Below, piece by piece: positions 13,699 through 29,088 of a DNA stretch of 64,000 bases. Both the position numbers and the translations under genes were made by a program. Under the pieces are notes generated by a model that made no database searches, was not told the origin of the DNA, and saw only the letters and a list, made by a program, of their open reading frames with translations. Within the stretch, counting starts at the first letter, position 1. Every line of letters starts with the position of its first letter. The DNA comes from Acridotheres tristis. Taxonomy: Eukaryota > Chordata > Aves > Passeriformes > Sturnidae. The stretch lies in contig CM072887.1 of NCBI GenBank assembly GCA_037013685.1, forward strand, positions 45,311,154 to 45,375,153. Reading direction: 5' to 3'.

Positions 13699-13790
13699 AG
13701 AGCACAATCAGATGAACTAGAAAAAATAGAAAAGCATAGCAAGGCCTCCAAGGAAAAAGAAAACGCCAAGTCTTTGGATAAGCCAGAACA
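13699..13790 (+). CDS. FMN2: Formin-2, internal FH2 exon ([13 protein letters not shown] segment)
   Basis: A 92-nt exon, entered in phase 0 after TATTCCAG and left after two bases of a Gln codon (CA|GTAAGA). It encodes [18 protein letters not shown], then [12 protein letters not shown]. The charged, Lys/Glu-rich stretch and the LDKPEQF junction are family hallmarks of the FH2 region leading into the FLYEL helix. The start is fixed by the reading frame carried from the upstream exon and by the AG. Compared with my recollection of human FMN2 the substitutions are conservative (HSKASKE for HGRSSKD). FMN1 has a clearly different sequence here. Confidence 0.95.
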
Positions 13791-16932
<3,142 letters not shown>

Positions 16933-16992
16933 GACAACAGCAGAAGTCTTCTATCCTACATTGTCTCATATTATTTGCGTAATTTCGATGAG
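16933..16992 (+). CDS. FMN2: Formin-2, FH2 exon (DNSRSLLSYIVSYYLRNFDE)
   Basis: A 60-nt exon of exactly 20 codons, phase 0 at both ends, bordered by CTATACAG and donor GTGAGT. It encodes the helix following the actin-binding lysine region. As far as I remember the human sequence, this exon is identical to it at the protein level, which suggests strong constraint. The following intron is only 180 bp (16993-17172) and reads into a stop within a few codons if retained. Confidence 0.96.
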
Positions 16993-17172
16993 GTGAGTGA
17001 AAATTAAAATAAACTCTTAAATTCAGGTTAAGCAACCCAAATTACTAAATTTGCTCTTCTGCAGGCAAGATGCAAAAATATGTACATATATCCTCTGTGC
17101 TTTCATTTATATATTTTAATATAGAAAAACCATAATGAGCACTATGTAACTGTCCATTTGTGTTTTTGTCAG

Positions 17173-17293
17173 GATGCTGGAAGAGAACAATGCATCTTTC
17201 CTCTTCCGGATCCACAAGATCTCTTCCAGGCGTCACAGCTGAAGTTTGATGATTTTCAAAAAGATCTCCGCAAAATGAAGAAAGATTTGCGAG
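17173..17293 (+). CDS. FMN2: Formin-2, FH2 exon ([17 protein letters not shown] segment)
   Basis: A 121-nt exon with acceptor GTGTTTTTGTCAG, phase 0 at entry and leaving one base (G) of an Ala codon. It encodes [20 protein letters not shown], then [20 protein letters not shown]. The FPLP.PQD.F.ASQ.KF.D block is a formin hallmark preceding the long C-terminal helices of FH2, and the heptad-like [11 protein letters not shown] begins a helical coiled-coil stretch. The donor after it is GTATTT, weaker than the others in this gene, and opens a 10.1 kb intron. Confidence 0.96.
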
Positions 17294-20200
17294 GTATTTA
17301 ACCTACATTAAGTGCTAATTTTATGTTACAATTTTATCTCTTCTGTTCTTGTTTGTATCATTTCGAGAAATTAGATTATAATCTAAAAAATAGTTGGGTA
17401 TTTTTAACTTCTTAATTACTTGTTTTTTTCTTTAATTTGCTTTTATATGACCATTTATGCCATAGTCCATAATTTTCTGCAGATAACCTGTAAGAGGTTT
17501 TTAAATTATACAGAATCAAAACAGCTAGGTTAAATCTTCTATTTCAAAACCAAGCCAAAAAACTAATTTAGTTTTTCCTTTGTGCAAGGTGATTTCAAGT
17601 CTTTGACCATAAAAAGCACTGCAAATAGTTGGGCCATGTTGATGATTTAAAAAAAAGTTTATAACAAGGTCTAAATACTATCTAGCAGATAAAATAATAT
17701 GTATGGCATTGTTAGAGACACTTGAAATATCTGGAGTTTACTGAACAGTAATATGCAAAGGAAGTCTTTTTTCTCCTTTTATGAAATGTTTTCTTTAAAT
17801 GAATTCAGCAAGATTAAGATCTATTTGCTAGACTTTAATGAAGAACATTTGTCATGTATTTCTGTTAACATAGGGATCTAAGCACTAAATTTGTTAAGCA
17901 AGAGAAATGCAACCAAGAAATGATCAATGATCTTCAATATTTTTGCAAAAGATCTCTGCTAAACTGGTCAGTGACGTTACTGTGCTAAATCTTTGAGGGA
18001 GAGATACAAATCAAGGAGTGATATTACTGTTGCCTTGCTGCTTTTAAGTGCCATGCCTCTAGAGATCTGGGAATGGTTTGGTAATCCATTAATCCCTGAA
18101 CAACCTAGAATGGGAGGTTTTCAACCTCTCAATTACAACAAAAACATAACACGGTTACTAAATGATATCTGACCTTCTTTTCTTGCTCCTATAAAACTTT
18201 GTTTTGATATTTAAAAAATTATTTTAAATATTTTGACTATTTATACTATTTAGTATTTTTGGTATTTAAAGTTGTATCATAGTCTCTCAGTGTGACACTG
18301 AGGAGAGAACAGTAGTATTATCCATTTACTGCTCCTGAACAATCTAGGAGGCAAAAATCTCAGAATTCAGTCATGAAAACTTTTTTCTGTAATTCTTGCA
18401 ACTTCCAGATAATATCAGAGCTGATATCAAAGCTTGCACATGTAGAAGAAAGATACTTAGATCTTATTAAAAAAAGATACTTGAATTCAAGTGCATGTTA
18501 ATGAATATACAAGATTTTATTTCTCACAAATTCACCAAAAATGGGGTTTTATAGATGAATGGTTGAATATTTTCACATCAAGGTTGAAATTTGCATGCAG
18601 ACATAAATCTCTTGTAGAATAAATCCACGCTGTGCAGTGATCAAAGCAGGGGTTCTGTAAAAATGGAAATTACACGCTTCAATCTGCCTTCAGATTGCAG
18701 TTGAATTCTTTCTGTGCTTCCAATCCAACCATTAGGCTCAAGACTCTGTTGTCAGCCTTTTCTGTAGTTAATGAAACTGAAGAGTAACTACAAACACCAT
18801 TGCTCTTTCCCTATTACATTTGGTACAACCTTTTTTGGGGACAGCATCAGCAGCTTCATCCTATCCTGAATATGAAGTGACAATTTCAACACCAGACTGC
18901 AATATTGGTCATGACTTCTTAATAGTCTCCAGATAAGCAAAATGGATTGTGTTAACTTTCTTTTTCAAAGGAAAGTGTCAATATAAATTAAATACCATTT
19001 GTGTTAAAACATTTTATGACCACAAGAGCAGTACTAGTAAAATTAATAATATGCTAAAAAAAATCTGTGTATTCTGATAGCTTAATTGTTGTAATGATTT
19101 CAGTGCGATAGAATACCCTGTATCAAGGACAATAATTTCTAAATAGAGTACAAATTTTAACAGAATGCATACAATTACTTCAAAGGGGTTCTTTTTCTCT
19201 GCATTTACTTTAAGTAGGCTACCAGACTTAGTAATGAACATGTGGAATCTTATGAGTTACTAGAGCTAGTAAGTGCCTTATCAAATGTCTGAACAGCAAG
19301 AGGGTTGTATGATGCTGAGAAAATTCTGTCAAAATTCTAAATATGAACTTTATTCTTTTGAAGTCAGCGCGAGTAAATGAGCATTGATTATTCCTGGGAA
19401 ACAGTGACTTTAAAGGCATAGAAATAAATGCCCAGAATACATTAGAATTTTATACTGAGATGTGGACTGTAACCTTAGACTTATATTCATCAGTCATTAG
19501 AGGGCAGATTTCATGAGTGGATTTCGCCATTTGGTGAGGGCAGGTGTTAGATTTGTACTTTGTCAATGAGAAACAGAAACTTGTAGATAATACTGATGCA
19601 AGCAGTATCAACAGTTTAAAGGTATTCTGTTCATGTTAGTTTCAAATATGCTGAAATCTATGCAGTGAGATCATGCTTATTTCAATTTGGGAAGGAAGTA
19701 TTGGCTGACTCAGGAAGAAAATCTTCTGCAGGTATGTTATTGCTGTCTTAGAAAACTTTCCATGATCATTATTCAAAGGTAAATTTCATTCCAGAAAGAT
19801 CCTTTCACAAAATTTTTAAAAATCCAATGAATACCCACAAAGTAGAGGACAATTATTTAAAAAGTTTCATAGCCGTAACAATAGCAGTTCATTTTAATAC
19901 TGCTGTATATTTTTCCATCTAAAGATATCAGTTGTACACACAGAGACATGCAGATATAAATAATCATCATGATTCTGTAAAATTATTTTTTTAACATGTT
20001 CTTTTGTAGTTTGGAGTTTGGGTTTATGTTTGTGTTAGTTATGCTGACTGGTTAAAAAGAAAAAGGACTTGTGGTGTTCAAACTTCTATATTTTCTTCAC
20101 TTTTGACAATCAAGGCTATTTTCCATTTTAAAGTGTTTATGAACTTTATGCCTTGGCAGTTTTGTAAAATTTTAGGAAATAAAATCTCTTCTAGTATTTC

Positions 20201-23200
20201 AGGTTAAAAGTGCACGTCCCAAAGACTTTTAGAAGCATGCTATGTGCCTGGTCCAAGATGAGTAAGATAAAAATCTGAGGGTTTTAAGTAATACAGATAC
20301 AAAGGATAAAATCTATATACCAGATTTTTTTTTTTTTGCAAGATAGAAGACCAAAGAACAGGTAGATCCTCTTACTAACAAATCAAGTGAGTTTGGCTCC
20401 ATCTGTTGCTCCTAGATTTCACAGCTCTCCAGGATTCCCACTTTAGCCTTTTTGACTTCAGTGACATATAGTTTATTAAGCAACTTGATCTGCTTTTGAT
20501 CTCTCCTGGCTGTCAGCAACGTTCCTTGATGCAGTCATGCCAAGCAATGACTTCTGTTCCTATGTCATTCCACAGAAGAAACTTTAGCACTTGCCACATG
20601 ACTTAAATCAACTCACCATGTAAGAAAATTGGGCATCCAGGGTCACAGGAGCAGTGTGTGACTCTCACTGATTAGGACCTCTGTTATATAACTATTAGTG
20701 TCAGTATATTTTTCTAGACACTTCAGAGTGCTCCAGGTAGAGCAGAAAGATATGGAATACATGTATTAAATCAGTCAAGATTATAAACCTCTTTGTTCTG
20801 ACACTCTCAAGATAAAATTTGGGTTTAGGAAAATGTTGGATTTGTGGCCCAAATCCACAATGGATGTGGATTAAATTCTTCAAGATGTATTTAGTTTAGG
20901 AAAGAACTAGAACAGTAGAATGGTTTTGAGAGTTACAGAATTATGGCAAATTAAAAATGTTTAGAAGCTATTCTTTGGCTACACATTAGCATTCTAGCCT
21001 TACAGCATTACGTTTATTCTTGCTAATCAGAAACTAATTCATCACTTGTCATTTATTGCAAAACTTTCACTGAAGCTCAGCTAAAAAGGAATTAGAAACA
21101 ATGTCATACAGAAAGTAAATCTGACTAGTACAAGAGATTAATAGTACAATGAAGTGCAGATTGCTATGAAATTGAGCTTGTCAGTACTTGTTTATATGTC
21201 ATAATGTCATATTTAATATACTTGATTTGAAACTGACTACAAGCAATAATTATGATAATTAAATATTATTTTTGTATGATGCTTTCTTTTCCTATTCTGA
21301 GTGTTTACAACTCACTGAAAATTCTCCATCCAAAAGAAGCTAGGCTGTGTGGCCCAGTACATCTCCCTGATTTGGAATAAATGTGACTGAGAATGTTTAT
21401 AAAGTGTTAAGCTTTTGCAGAACATTTTGTATTTTAAAAGTATGTTCCAAGAAAAGCCCCAGAGTATCTTGGACAAATACACGTTCCCTACTTTTTCCAG
21501 TGCTTCTTAGAGTCACCTAAAGTTACCTATTCAGTTTAGACCTGCTAGCTATAGAGTTGTTATGTGCTCTCGTGTTTAACACCTGCTGTGTGATAACAGC
21601 TTTGGAAGCACCATCATGTGCAATAAAAAGGCTTTTAAGTGTTGTATTTGGGATGGTGTCAATGTGCCACTGAGAGAGTTCGGACAGCAATTGGCTTGCT
21701 GATCATTCCTCTTGCCTCAGTAAAAGTTACCCTCAATACCTAGAAAGAGTTCCCAACCCTGAGAGCTCACTCTAGCTGTCATTTGAGAGGGAATTTTCCT
21801 CTTCATGGTCAAATCTGTGTCTGAGATGCAGGGATTATTTTGCAAAATAAGATTGCATCCACTATTAGTTCTTTAATAAGTAATATTACTACTTTCAGAC
21901 TAAATTATTTTTAAAATGCAGCATTCTATTTGCCCCTCTCTCATACATGCGCACACACATGTATCCTTGTATCTTTTCATATTCTCAAGACTGTATTCCA
22001 TCACAGCTCCGATTATGGATCTAAGACTCTGACAACATTTCGATGCTGCTTCTTGATCAGAAGCAAGAGTACTATTAACTTGAAATAACAAACTTGATCA
22101 GCCTCAAGCCATTTAAAGCCCCACTTTAGGTGAAAGAAAGGAAAGAGATTGCACTTTTAAATTTGATTATCCTCTCCTAAAGGAGGAGAGGGACAATCTA
22201 AGGATTGATAGGTTTTCCAATTAAGGAAAGGCCTTGAGCCTAATCTACTGATTTGTCTTTTAAAAAAATAAAGTTTGGTGAAATAAAGTATATTCTAAGA
22301 GATTTCCCAAAAAGTTTTTTTGAATGTGCTCATACACTGATGTTTCAAGAGAAGAGGGAGCTGCAGTAGAGAGAACTGAAATGAGAAAAAAAAAAGTATT
22401 CTTTGGAGTTTGGATACATTGCATAGTCAAAAACAATCTGTTCTAAGACAATTTGAAATGCTTGTGGTTTTGTCATTCTCTGTCAATAGTTTTGATGTAA
22501 ATGTGAATGAAGATGTTTCCCAATTAAAAAATAGATCTTTTCTTTTTCTTTTATGATCCATAAATTCATATTCTGATGAAAAAATCCTACAGTCTTTTAT
22601 AAAAAAATCACTCAAGGTAATTAATAGCAAAATAATATAGCAACAGTGCTGGTTTGGGTCAGTCATCCAGTTATCTCTACCAGCTACCTTTACGGAAACA
22701 GGTATTGTTTTAACCAAATTAAATCTTTACATTTGTCTGCTCATTAACAACAGTACATCCACAAATTCTGTTTGTTCATTTATCACTGAAAGGGTTAATT
22801 GCTGCAGCTATGCTGCATGCAGATTCCTAAACCTAAACCAGATGTAAACTAAAGCCAGGCTTTCAGTCAATCTGTGAGTCATATTTTACTGTCCTTAAAA
22901 CTCCAAACAAGGAGCTGTCTATGGAAGCCCTTGAAGACTCAGCAGTTCTTGGTGTAAGTCATTACAATTCCAAAAAAAATAAATACGAGAAAATTAAGAG
23001 TTCTTTCTGCATTTGTGGCTGGCTTCATCAGAGTTTGTCTTTTGATGAGGCCAGCATTGTTTCCTTTAGATAAAGTCTAAACTTCCCTTTATAGTCACAG
23101 GTTGCAGTTGTAAGGAATCCAGAAAGCACTGGGGAAGATGAGGAAGCAACGATTGTTGTTCTGTAGGTTTCAGACAAGTAAGACACAGGCACATCTCCTG

Positions 23201-26200
23201 TGGAAGTTTGAATACTCAGAACCTCAGAAAATTAGGGACATCAGTTCAAAGCTTCCATAAACGCTTAAAAGCAAATATTCTATCAAGTCTCAATTAAAGG
23301 TGTGCTCCCAAATATCTTTAACTATCTTGAAAATCCACCTCGCTTCTAGCAGACTTCTATAGATAAATATGTAGTTTCTGAATTAGTTAACAAAAACAGC
23401 TTAATGGATCTGTTAATTACTCATACAAGATAATTCATTAGTTTGCTTGCTTGCTCGCTTTTTTCCCCCCCTTTTTTGATAGATTTAGACTTTTTTATTG
23501 TTGGGTTTGGGCCCTTTATTTGTTTGTTTTTATTTTTCATTTACTTTTTATGTTTTGAGGGTTGAAAAGAAAAATCCGATTGCCCACTGTTATCCTGGCC
23601 AAAGAAAATGCAGTAAGCCTGAGGAGCAGCTGGTCATCTCCTCACCCATTTTGTTCAAATAGAGATCTTTTATGTTTAGAAGAGATTTGTGCTACCAGGG
23701 CTAAAATTTAGCATCCAACAGAACCAGCTGGGAAATGTGCATTAAAAAGATAGATATTCTGAATGTTGAAAATTTTTTTTTTTTGCTCCTTTTCAGAAAG
23801 GTAAAGTAACTATTTCTGATAATGAGACAGAGTGCATTTTACATCTCTTACCAGAATCACTTTCTGAAAATGTTAGTGCAAAGCACAGACTGTTTGTCAC
23901 TTTCCTTTTCCATATGAATGTCTCTTAAGTGATATTAGCTGTTGTGAAATTTTAAATGTTTTTTTAGTAAATTGACCTTAAATAAAAATAAAAGAAAAAA
24001 GTAGGATGAGCAGGCTAACACAATAGCTTGAAAAAATGCAATTAATTTTATTTTAACACAGGAGTAGAGAATGAGTTGAATTCTTGAGATACTGGATACA
24101 GCTAGCATTGCAATTTGTTTAAATCTCTAAACTGATTTTGGGCACTGATTTTCACATCAATTTCCAGATCAGGAACATTTGAGACCCCTGTGTATGTATG
24201 GGCAAAAAGGTACCAGTTTGAACTGCCCACAGGAATCCATTTTGATTGCTTCTGTGAAAAATGACACACAGCTCTCTGCAGCATATGATCTTGAGATGAA
24301 ATTAGAACTATTATCGGTCCTTTCCATTGCTTATATGTTGCTTTTATGTTAAAATTGATATAGAGGGCTGGAGAAAAGGTGTCTCTGCCCTTGCCAATTT
24401 CTGCTTAGGATTTGGGATCTTTGGAAGGTCTCAAGTGCATGATCTGGGACTAGAGGATACTAAAACCTTCACCTTGCTTCAAAGCAACTGAAAATATCTT
24501 TATTCCTGTTTGGACAATTCAATCTTGTGAGATAAATTTCTACCTAGTGCTTGGGTGGGTTTTTTGACTGCCTGTATGAGTCTCATTTGTGGTGCCTTGA
24601 ATACCTTTCCATTCTTTTACTATAAGAAAATTTAAAACCTTCTTGAAGTAAATGGAGTTTTAAAAATATGCTAGCTTCTTCTAAACTTTTCAATCGCATA
24701 CACGTCTGCTAAAATGAGAGAATAGCTAAATATGAGAATAGGGAACTTAAAACCAAGTTTTGAGTCAGTTAAGAATAATCAGACAAGCTTTTGCTTTAGA
24801 GAGAACTTTTACAAAGTCGTCACAGCAGATCTCCTTGGCCAATCTATTCCTTTGATATTCGGGATGTTTAGCTGAGCTGTTTCATGGAGATAAATGTGTC
24901 TGAGTATAAAGCTGAGGACGAAAAACAAAACTTGGAAGGCTGTTTGTATCCTCACATACTTTTTTTTCCCTGTGTTTTTTCTCCACGTTGCTTAGAAGTT
25001 ATGAAATACCCTTCTGACACAAGCATTTACTCAGTATCTTATTTCTTCATTTGGTAGAAGTACTGGGAACTGGTATTCTGTACTAGTTTCATTTGACCAA
25101 CACTAACTTCTTCAGTTACAATGAGAAGTAACAATAGTTCGTATGAATAGTGGGGCTTTATATTCTAGTGAGAAATTACAGAAAATAATAAATGAGTGCT
25201 ATATCCAACAGGTTGTGCAGGGAGACTTCAATTCCAGTCTTGGTGATTTAGAGAATTGAGAAACTTAGGAAGAGCTTACAGCTATATTAATTCTTTGATG
25301 GAGGAGGCAACTGATGAACTAACTGTTTTAACAATCATAATAATCATTAATATGGTAATAATGACTGGATTTTTAAATTTTAAAAGTCTGAATGCTATAT
25401 ACAATTTATTTACTCTCTCTACAGCAAGAGAAAGGGATTGTTTTCCCTGTGTTTTCTTTTTTGATTTTAAATTATTTACACAGTGTTTGCAATTCAGGAA
25501 TAAGGTAGAAAATGGGCCTGAACTGTTATTCTTCTGAACATCATTGATTTTAGTCTTTTCACAGAGGGAGGGATGTGGGCAGAAAAGAGCAAAAATTACT
25601 CCACCAAAAACTGAACAAACAAAGCTATGATTAAATGCACACCCTTTCCCACACCACACATATGTGCAAAAACAAGTCAACTATGGGAGAGCTTCCAGTA
25701 TCTGAACAGTTAAGAAAGAGAACTTTCATTTTGACAATCAATATTACATGTTTTGTTGAAATGGGTATGGGCTAAGATTTTTGGTGGGTGTGAGTCTTCA
25801 TAATATATTTCTCTCACATTGGCTGGGAGATCATTGGTTCAACTAAGCTGCAGACATTCAAGAGAGTATAATGCTGTACTGCTCTGAAAAATATCTAATC
25901 CATATTCTTAAAAAAGGTATGGAATTTTGGTGATATTAAATGTTATGGTAGGTTCTGTTGCCTCTTTGAGCTCTGACACGTATTTCTGCCTAAGAGAAAA
26001 TCCAAATTGTATATATTACCATCAGGACATTTCCATTTGCAGAATAGTATATAGGTCCTCTATTTCTTCTTCTGTTATATGTTGTAAGAAAATCCATCAT
26101 CATTTTGATCCCCACCTCTATTTCACATGTATTGACTAGTATTTTTTTTAAAACTACAGGCTTCCCATTATATAGTTATATATTATATGACTAAATTGGG

Positions 26201-27430
26201 GGGATGGGGGGGCGTGTTCATTTTTAAAAACTATTTTAATATTGCTTCTTAAGTAGGTTACCTAAGTAGACATATTCATGTTTATCTTTCCCCTGAAAGT
26301 CTGCTGTTATTATTTCTATTTCACTCTAACCTTAAAAAAATAATAATTAAAATTATCACCCTGGTTTTACTCGACTGGTGTGGAGTTACTAGTTATTTGA
26401 GTCAGTCTGCTTTTCGGTATATCTGCATTTTAAATATTAGGATAATGCTTTCTGCTACCTCAAAATATTGTTTAAACCTTTGACAAGTTTTCTGTCTTTA
26501 AAGACATAGTAATAATTATTTTTTTCCTAAAGAAACCCTGGAGGGTAAGCAAGGAAATGCATGTTTTGGAATGTGTGCACTTGAACTGGAAATTCTCAGG
26601 CAGAATCAAGCAGGATTCGTTTCTGTTGAATGATAAGAACTTATCACAGCCTAAATAGATTTCCCTTTTAGTGGAAATTGGAGTACAAAATCCACCTGAA
26701 ATAATACTCTCAGGTCTTCTCCTGACCTAAATTGAATTATCTTGGGTAGTTGGTGGAAGTATAATATTACTGCTTTACCTACAAATAATCTTTGTGTCAG
26801 GGCTGCTTTAGACTCCAGATTCTCTATCTTGGTTTTTAGTCCAATAAGAAGCAAGCTGTTCTTGTTCAAGTTGTCTCACAGAGTTCAAGCCATAAGTACT
26901 GCACTCTTAAAATCTTTCACTTTAATTCTTTTGCGCTATTACCTTTAAACAATGCAAAACTCTTCACTACGTGTGTGGTTTTATCAAGTATCAAGCCCTC
27001 ATCTGGCTTAACTTCCTAAATTAAGGTCATTCCTACTATTTGGTGCAGGTTTGGCATCCGAATCTTATTTAGGCATTATTACCTGGGGCCAGGTATATCA
27101 ACACAGCCTGGAATCCAAGTTTTTTATTTTGTTCCCATAAAGTTCTGCCCCTTAAATTTGTCTTTCTCCTTCAAAATAATTGAATGATTTTGTTAACTTT
27201 TGCTACCACTTATTTAAACTCACATGCTAGCCACAAATTATCTGCACGTAAAAATAGATAACTGGGAGCATGACTGTTCCTGATTCTATTATCATAATGT
27301 TTGTACTTGTAGTGTGTTTGAGGCACATATTCCAGCATTTTCACTGGATAGGAATTAGTGTCTCTTATTACAGTATGCAGATCCATGCTATGATGTGTCG
27401 TCCTAAACTAATCTGTTACTTCAATTTCAG
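17294..27430 (+). other. FMN2: FMN2 intron, 10.1 kb
   Basis: Intron from the weak donor GTATTT to acceptor ACTTCAATTTCAG. It is AT-rich with scattered poly(T)/poly(A) runs (for example 20325-20338 and 23770-23784), a small perfect-stem hairpin at 22165-22198 and a double G run at 26198-26212. I recognised no CR1, LTR or RNA gene, which is notable for its length. Many short open frames exist on both strands (for example 25282-25680 minus), but none shows a protein family signature. Confidence 0.85.
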
Positions 27431-27523
27431 CATGTGAGACAGAAGCAGCAAAAGTTTATCAGCTATCACTAGAAGAGCACCTACAGCCCTTCAAAGACAA
27501 CATGGAGCAATTCATTAGTCAAG
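27431..27523 (+). CDS. FMN2: Formin-2, FH2 exon (long helix, [14 protein letters not shown])
   Basis: A 93-nt exon entered in phase 1 (G|CA gives Ala) and left in phase 1 (Q then G|). Acceptor is TTCAATTTCAG and donor GTAAAT. It encodes [20 protein letters not shown], then [11 protein letters not shown]. This is the long amphipathic helix near the C-terminal end of FH2. The size is a multiple of three with matching phases, so skipping the exon would keep the frame. It is isolated between introns of 10.1 and 15.3 kb. The assignment rests on the HLQPFK.NMEQFI pattern and perfect phase fit with both neighbours. Confidence 0.95.
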
Positions 27524-28523
27524 GTAAATAATGAAACGTCACTTAACCTTTTCATGACATTTCAAAAGAAAGCTATGGGAACAATGTTTATACGTTGTGG
27601 GAAAGGGACTGTTTATTTTGGCATCACAGAAAGACATGGATTAGTTTAATCAGATGCCACACAGTTCTAACAGATTTGTAAAATTATTCTCTTGTACCAT
27701 AGGTGATTCACTCTCTTTTGCATGACAGCAAAGACAAATGCTATTGGCTTGAGTATGTGATCTTCTAAGTTCAACATTCCAGTAGAAAACAAATTTGCAG
27801 CCTTTGTTCCTTCAAAAATTATTGAAGCTGGATCCGTTTCATTAACTTCATTCCAATGAGATAATTCCTTTGTATGCGCCAAAAACATGGAATAAGCATA
27901 ACAAAAGTAGTTAAAGGTTTTCTAGATACAATGCAAATCCATATGAAATACTTGGATGTGATTAATGGTTAATACTTCAAGAAAAAAATATATTAGAAAT
28001 ATCCAGGATCAACTGGCATCCTGAGTATTAGTAGAAAAACACTTGAAAAATGAATAGACTGTGCTTTACTAGACCTTTCTTTGACAAGATTATAGGAAAT
28101 CTGGGTAACTTTAGGTTTTGAATAATGGTATGTCAGAGCATCTCTTGAAATACTACTCTGCATTTTGCTCTTTAATACAAGTCAGAATTCAATGCATCAG
28201 GGTTAAAATACCCTGATGAGTATACCAACATAATTTTAACATTTTGCTGCTGCTTCTACTTTGATATTTCCTCTTATAGTCAAAGGTGTCTGCCTGTTGT
28301 CTCCTGAGCAGGCAAATTATGGGAGAATTCTGTTTCTAGTTCTTATTCATCAATTAATTAACCTAGGGATGTGTTAGAGCTACCATATCTAGAAATAGTT
28401 CTTAACTGAAGGTGCTTTGTATTTGATATGCGCTGAATGTGCTTTGTCAGATATGCTTATATATCTTCCTGGTTAGAGTATCCAAGATTCCTATCTATCT
28501 AAATGTTGTAAGTGGAGTACGTA

Positions 28524-28557
28524 CAGAATTACAGAATGGTTTGGGTTGGAGGGGACT
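28524..28557 (-). mobile_element. CR1 LINE, short 3'-terminal fragment
   Basis: The segment reads as the reverse complement of the CR1 3' end: ACAGAATGGTTTGGGTTGG followed by AGGGGACT, after a CAGAATTACAGA tail remnant. Only about 34 bp are recognisable. It lies in inverted orientation to the CR1 fragment about 390 bp downstream. Confidence 0.7.
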
Positions 28558-28944
28558 GGATCAGGCTGCTCATGTGCTGGTCCATTCTATAGGATTTCAG
28601 TTACAGGAAATAAATTAAGCACACACAATATTTTTAATTGTCAAATGTGAACTGATGTTTTCTAAGACAAATGTCTACTAGCCAAACCTGGCAAACAGGA
28701 TGTTGTCTCCAGTGCTAGCAGGTATGAACCGATCTAAAACTGGATTCTGGTTATGTGTTTGGCATATAAATATTGCAGTTAAGAGTATGACTGAACATGT
28801 AGCAAATGTTTTGCATTAGGTTTATGTTCTAGTTTTTATGTATAGATAGGGGATATCACAAGTTTGTCTATAAGAGATCACTACTGGCGTACTGTAAATC
28901 ATCTCATTTTAATCTTATTAACAGAGTAGGAAATCAGACATGGG

Positions 28945-29088
28945 GATTATCCCTGGAAGTGTTCAGAGCCAGGTTGGATGGAGCAACCTGGTCTAGAGAA
29001 AGGTGTCCCTGACTATGGCAGGGAGGTTGGAACTAGATGATCTTTAAGGTCCTTTCCAACCCAAACCATTCTATGATTATATGATTGT
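28945..29088 (+). mobile_element. CR1 LINE 3'-end fragment, sense orientation
   Basis: The sequence contains CCCTGGAAGTGTTCAGAGCC, then GGTTGGATGGAGCAACCTGG, then GTTGGAACTAGATGATCTTT and CCAACCCAAACCATTCTATG. It ends in degenerate ATGATT tail repeats. These are the C-terminal codons and 3' UTR of an avian CR1. The 5' truncation is typical of CR1 insertions. No target-site duplication was seen, as is usual for this family. Confidence 0.9.

Noticed and set aside
22780..22880. A motif-dense, repeat-free stretch (TTAATTGC, GCATGC-like words) as a conserved enhancer candidate
   Set aside because: Conservation cannot be judged from one sequence, and such words are common; nothing distinguishes it from other intron sequence.
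25282..25680. A 132-codon minus-strand open frame, the longest in the window
   Set aside because: No domain recognised; it overlaps a plus-strand frame, lies deep in an FMN2 intron and has no promoter or splice context. Chance remains the simplest explanation.
26198..26212. Two G runs (6 and 7 nt) as a quadruplex candidate
   Set aside because: Only two runs separated by AT; it does not meet the four-run rule without splitting the runs.
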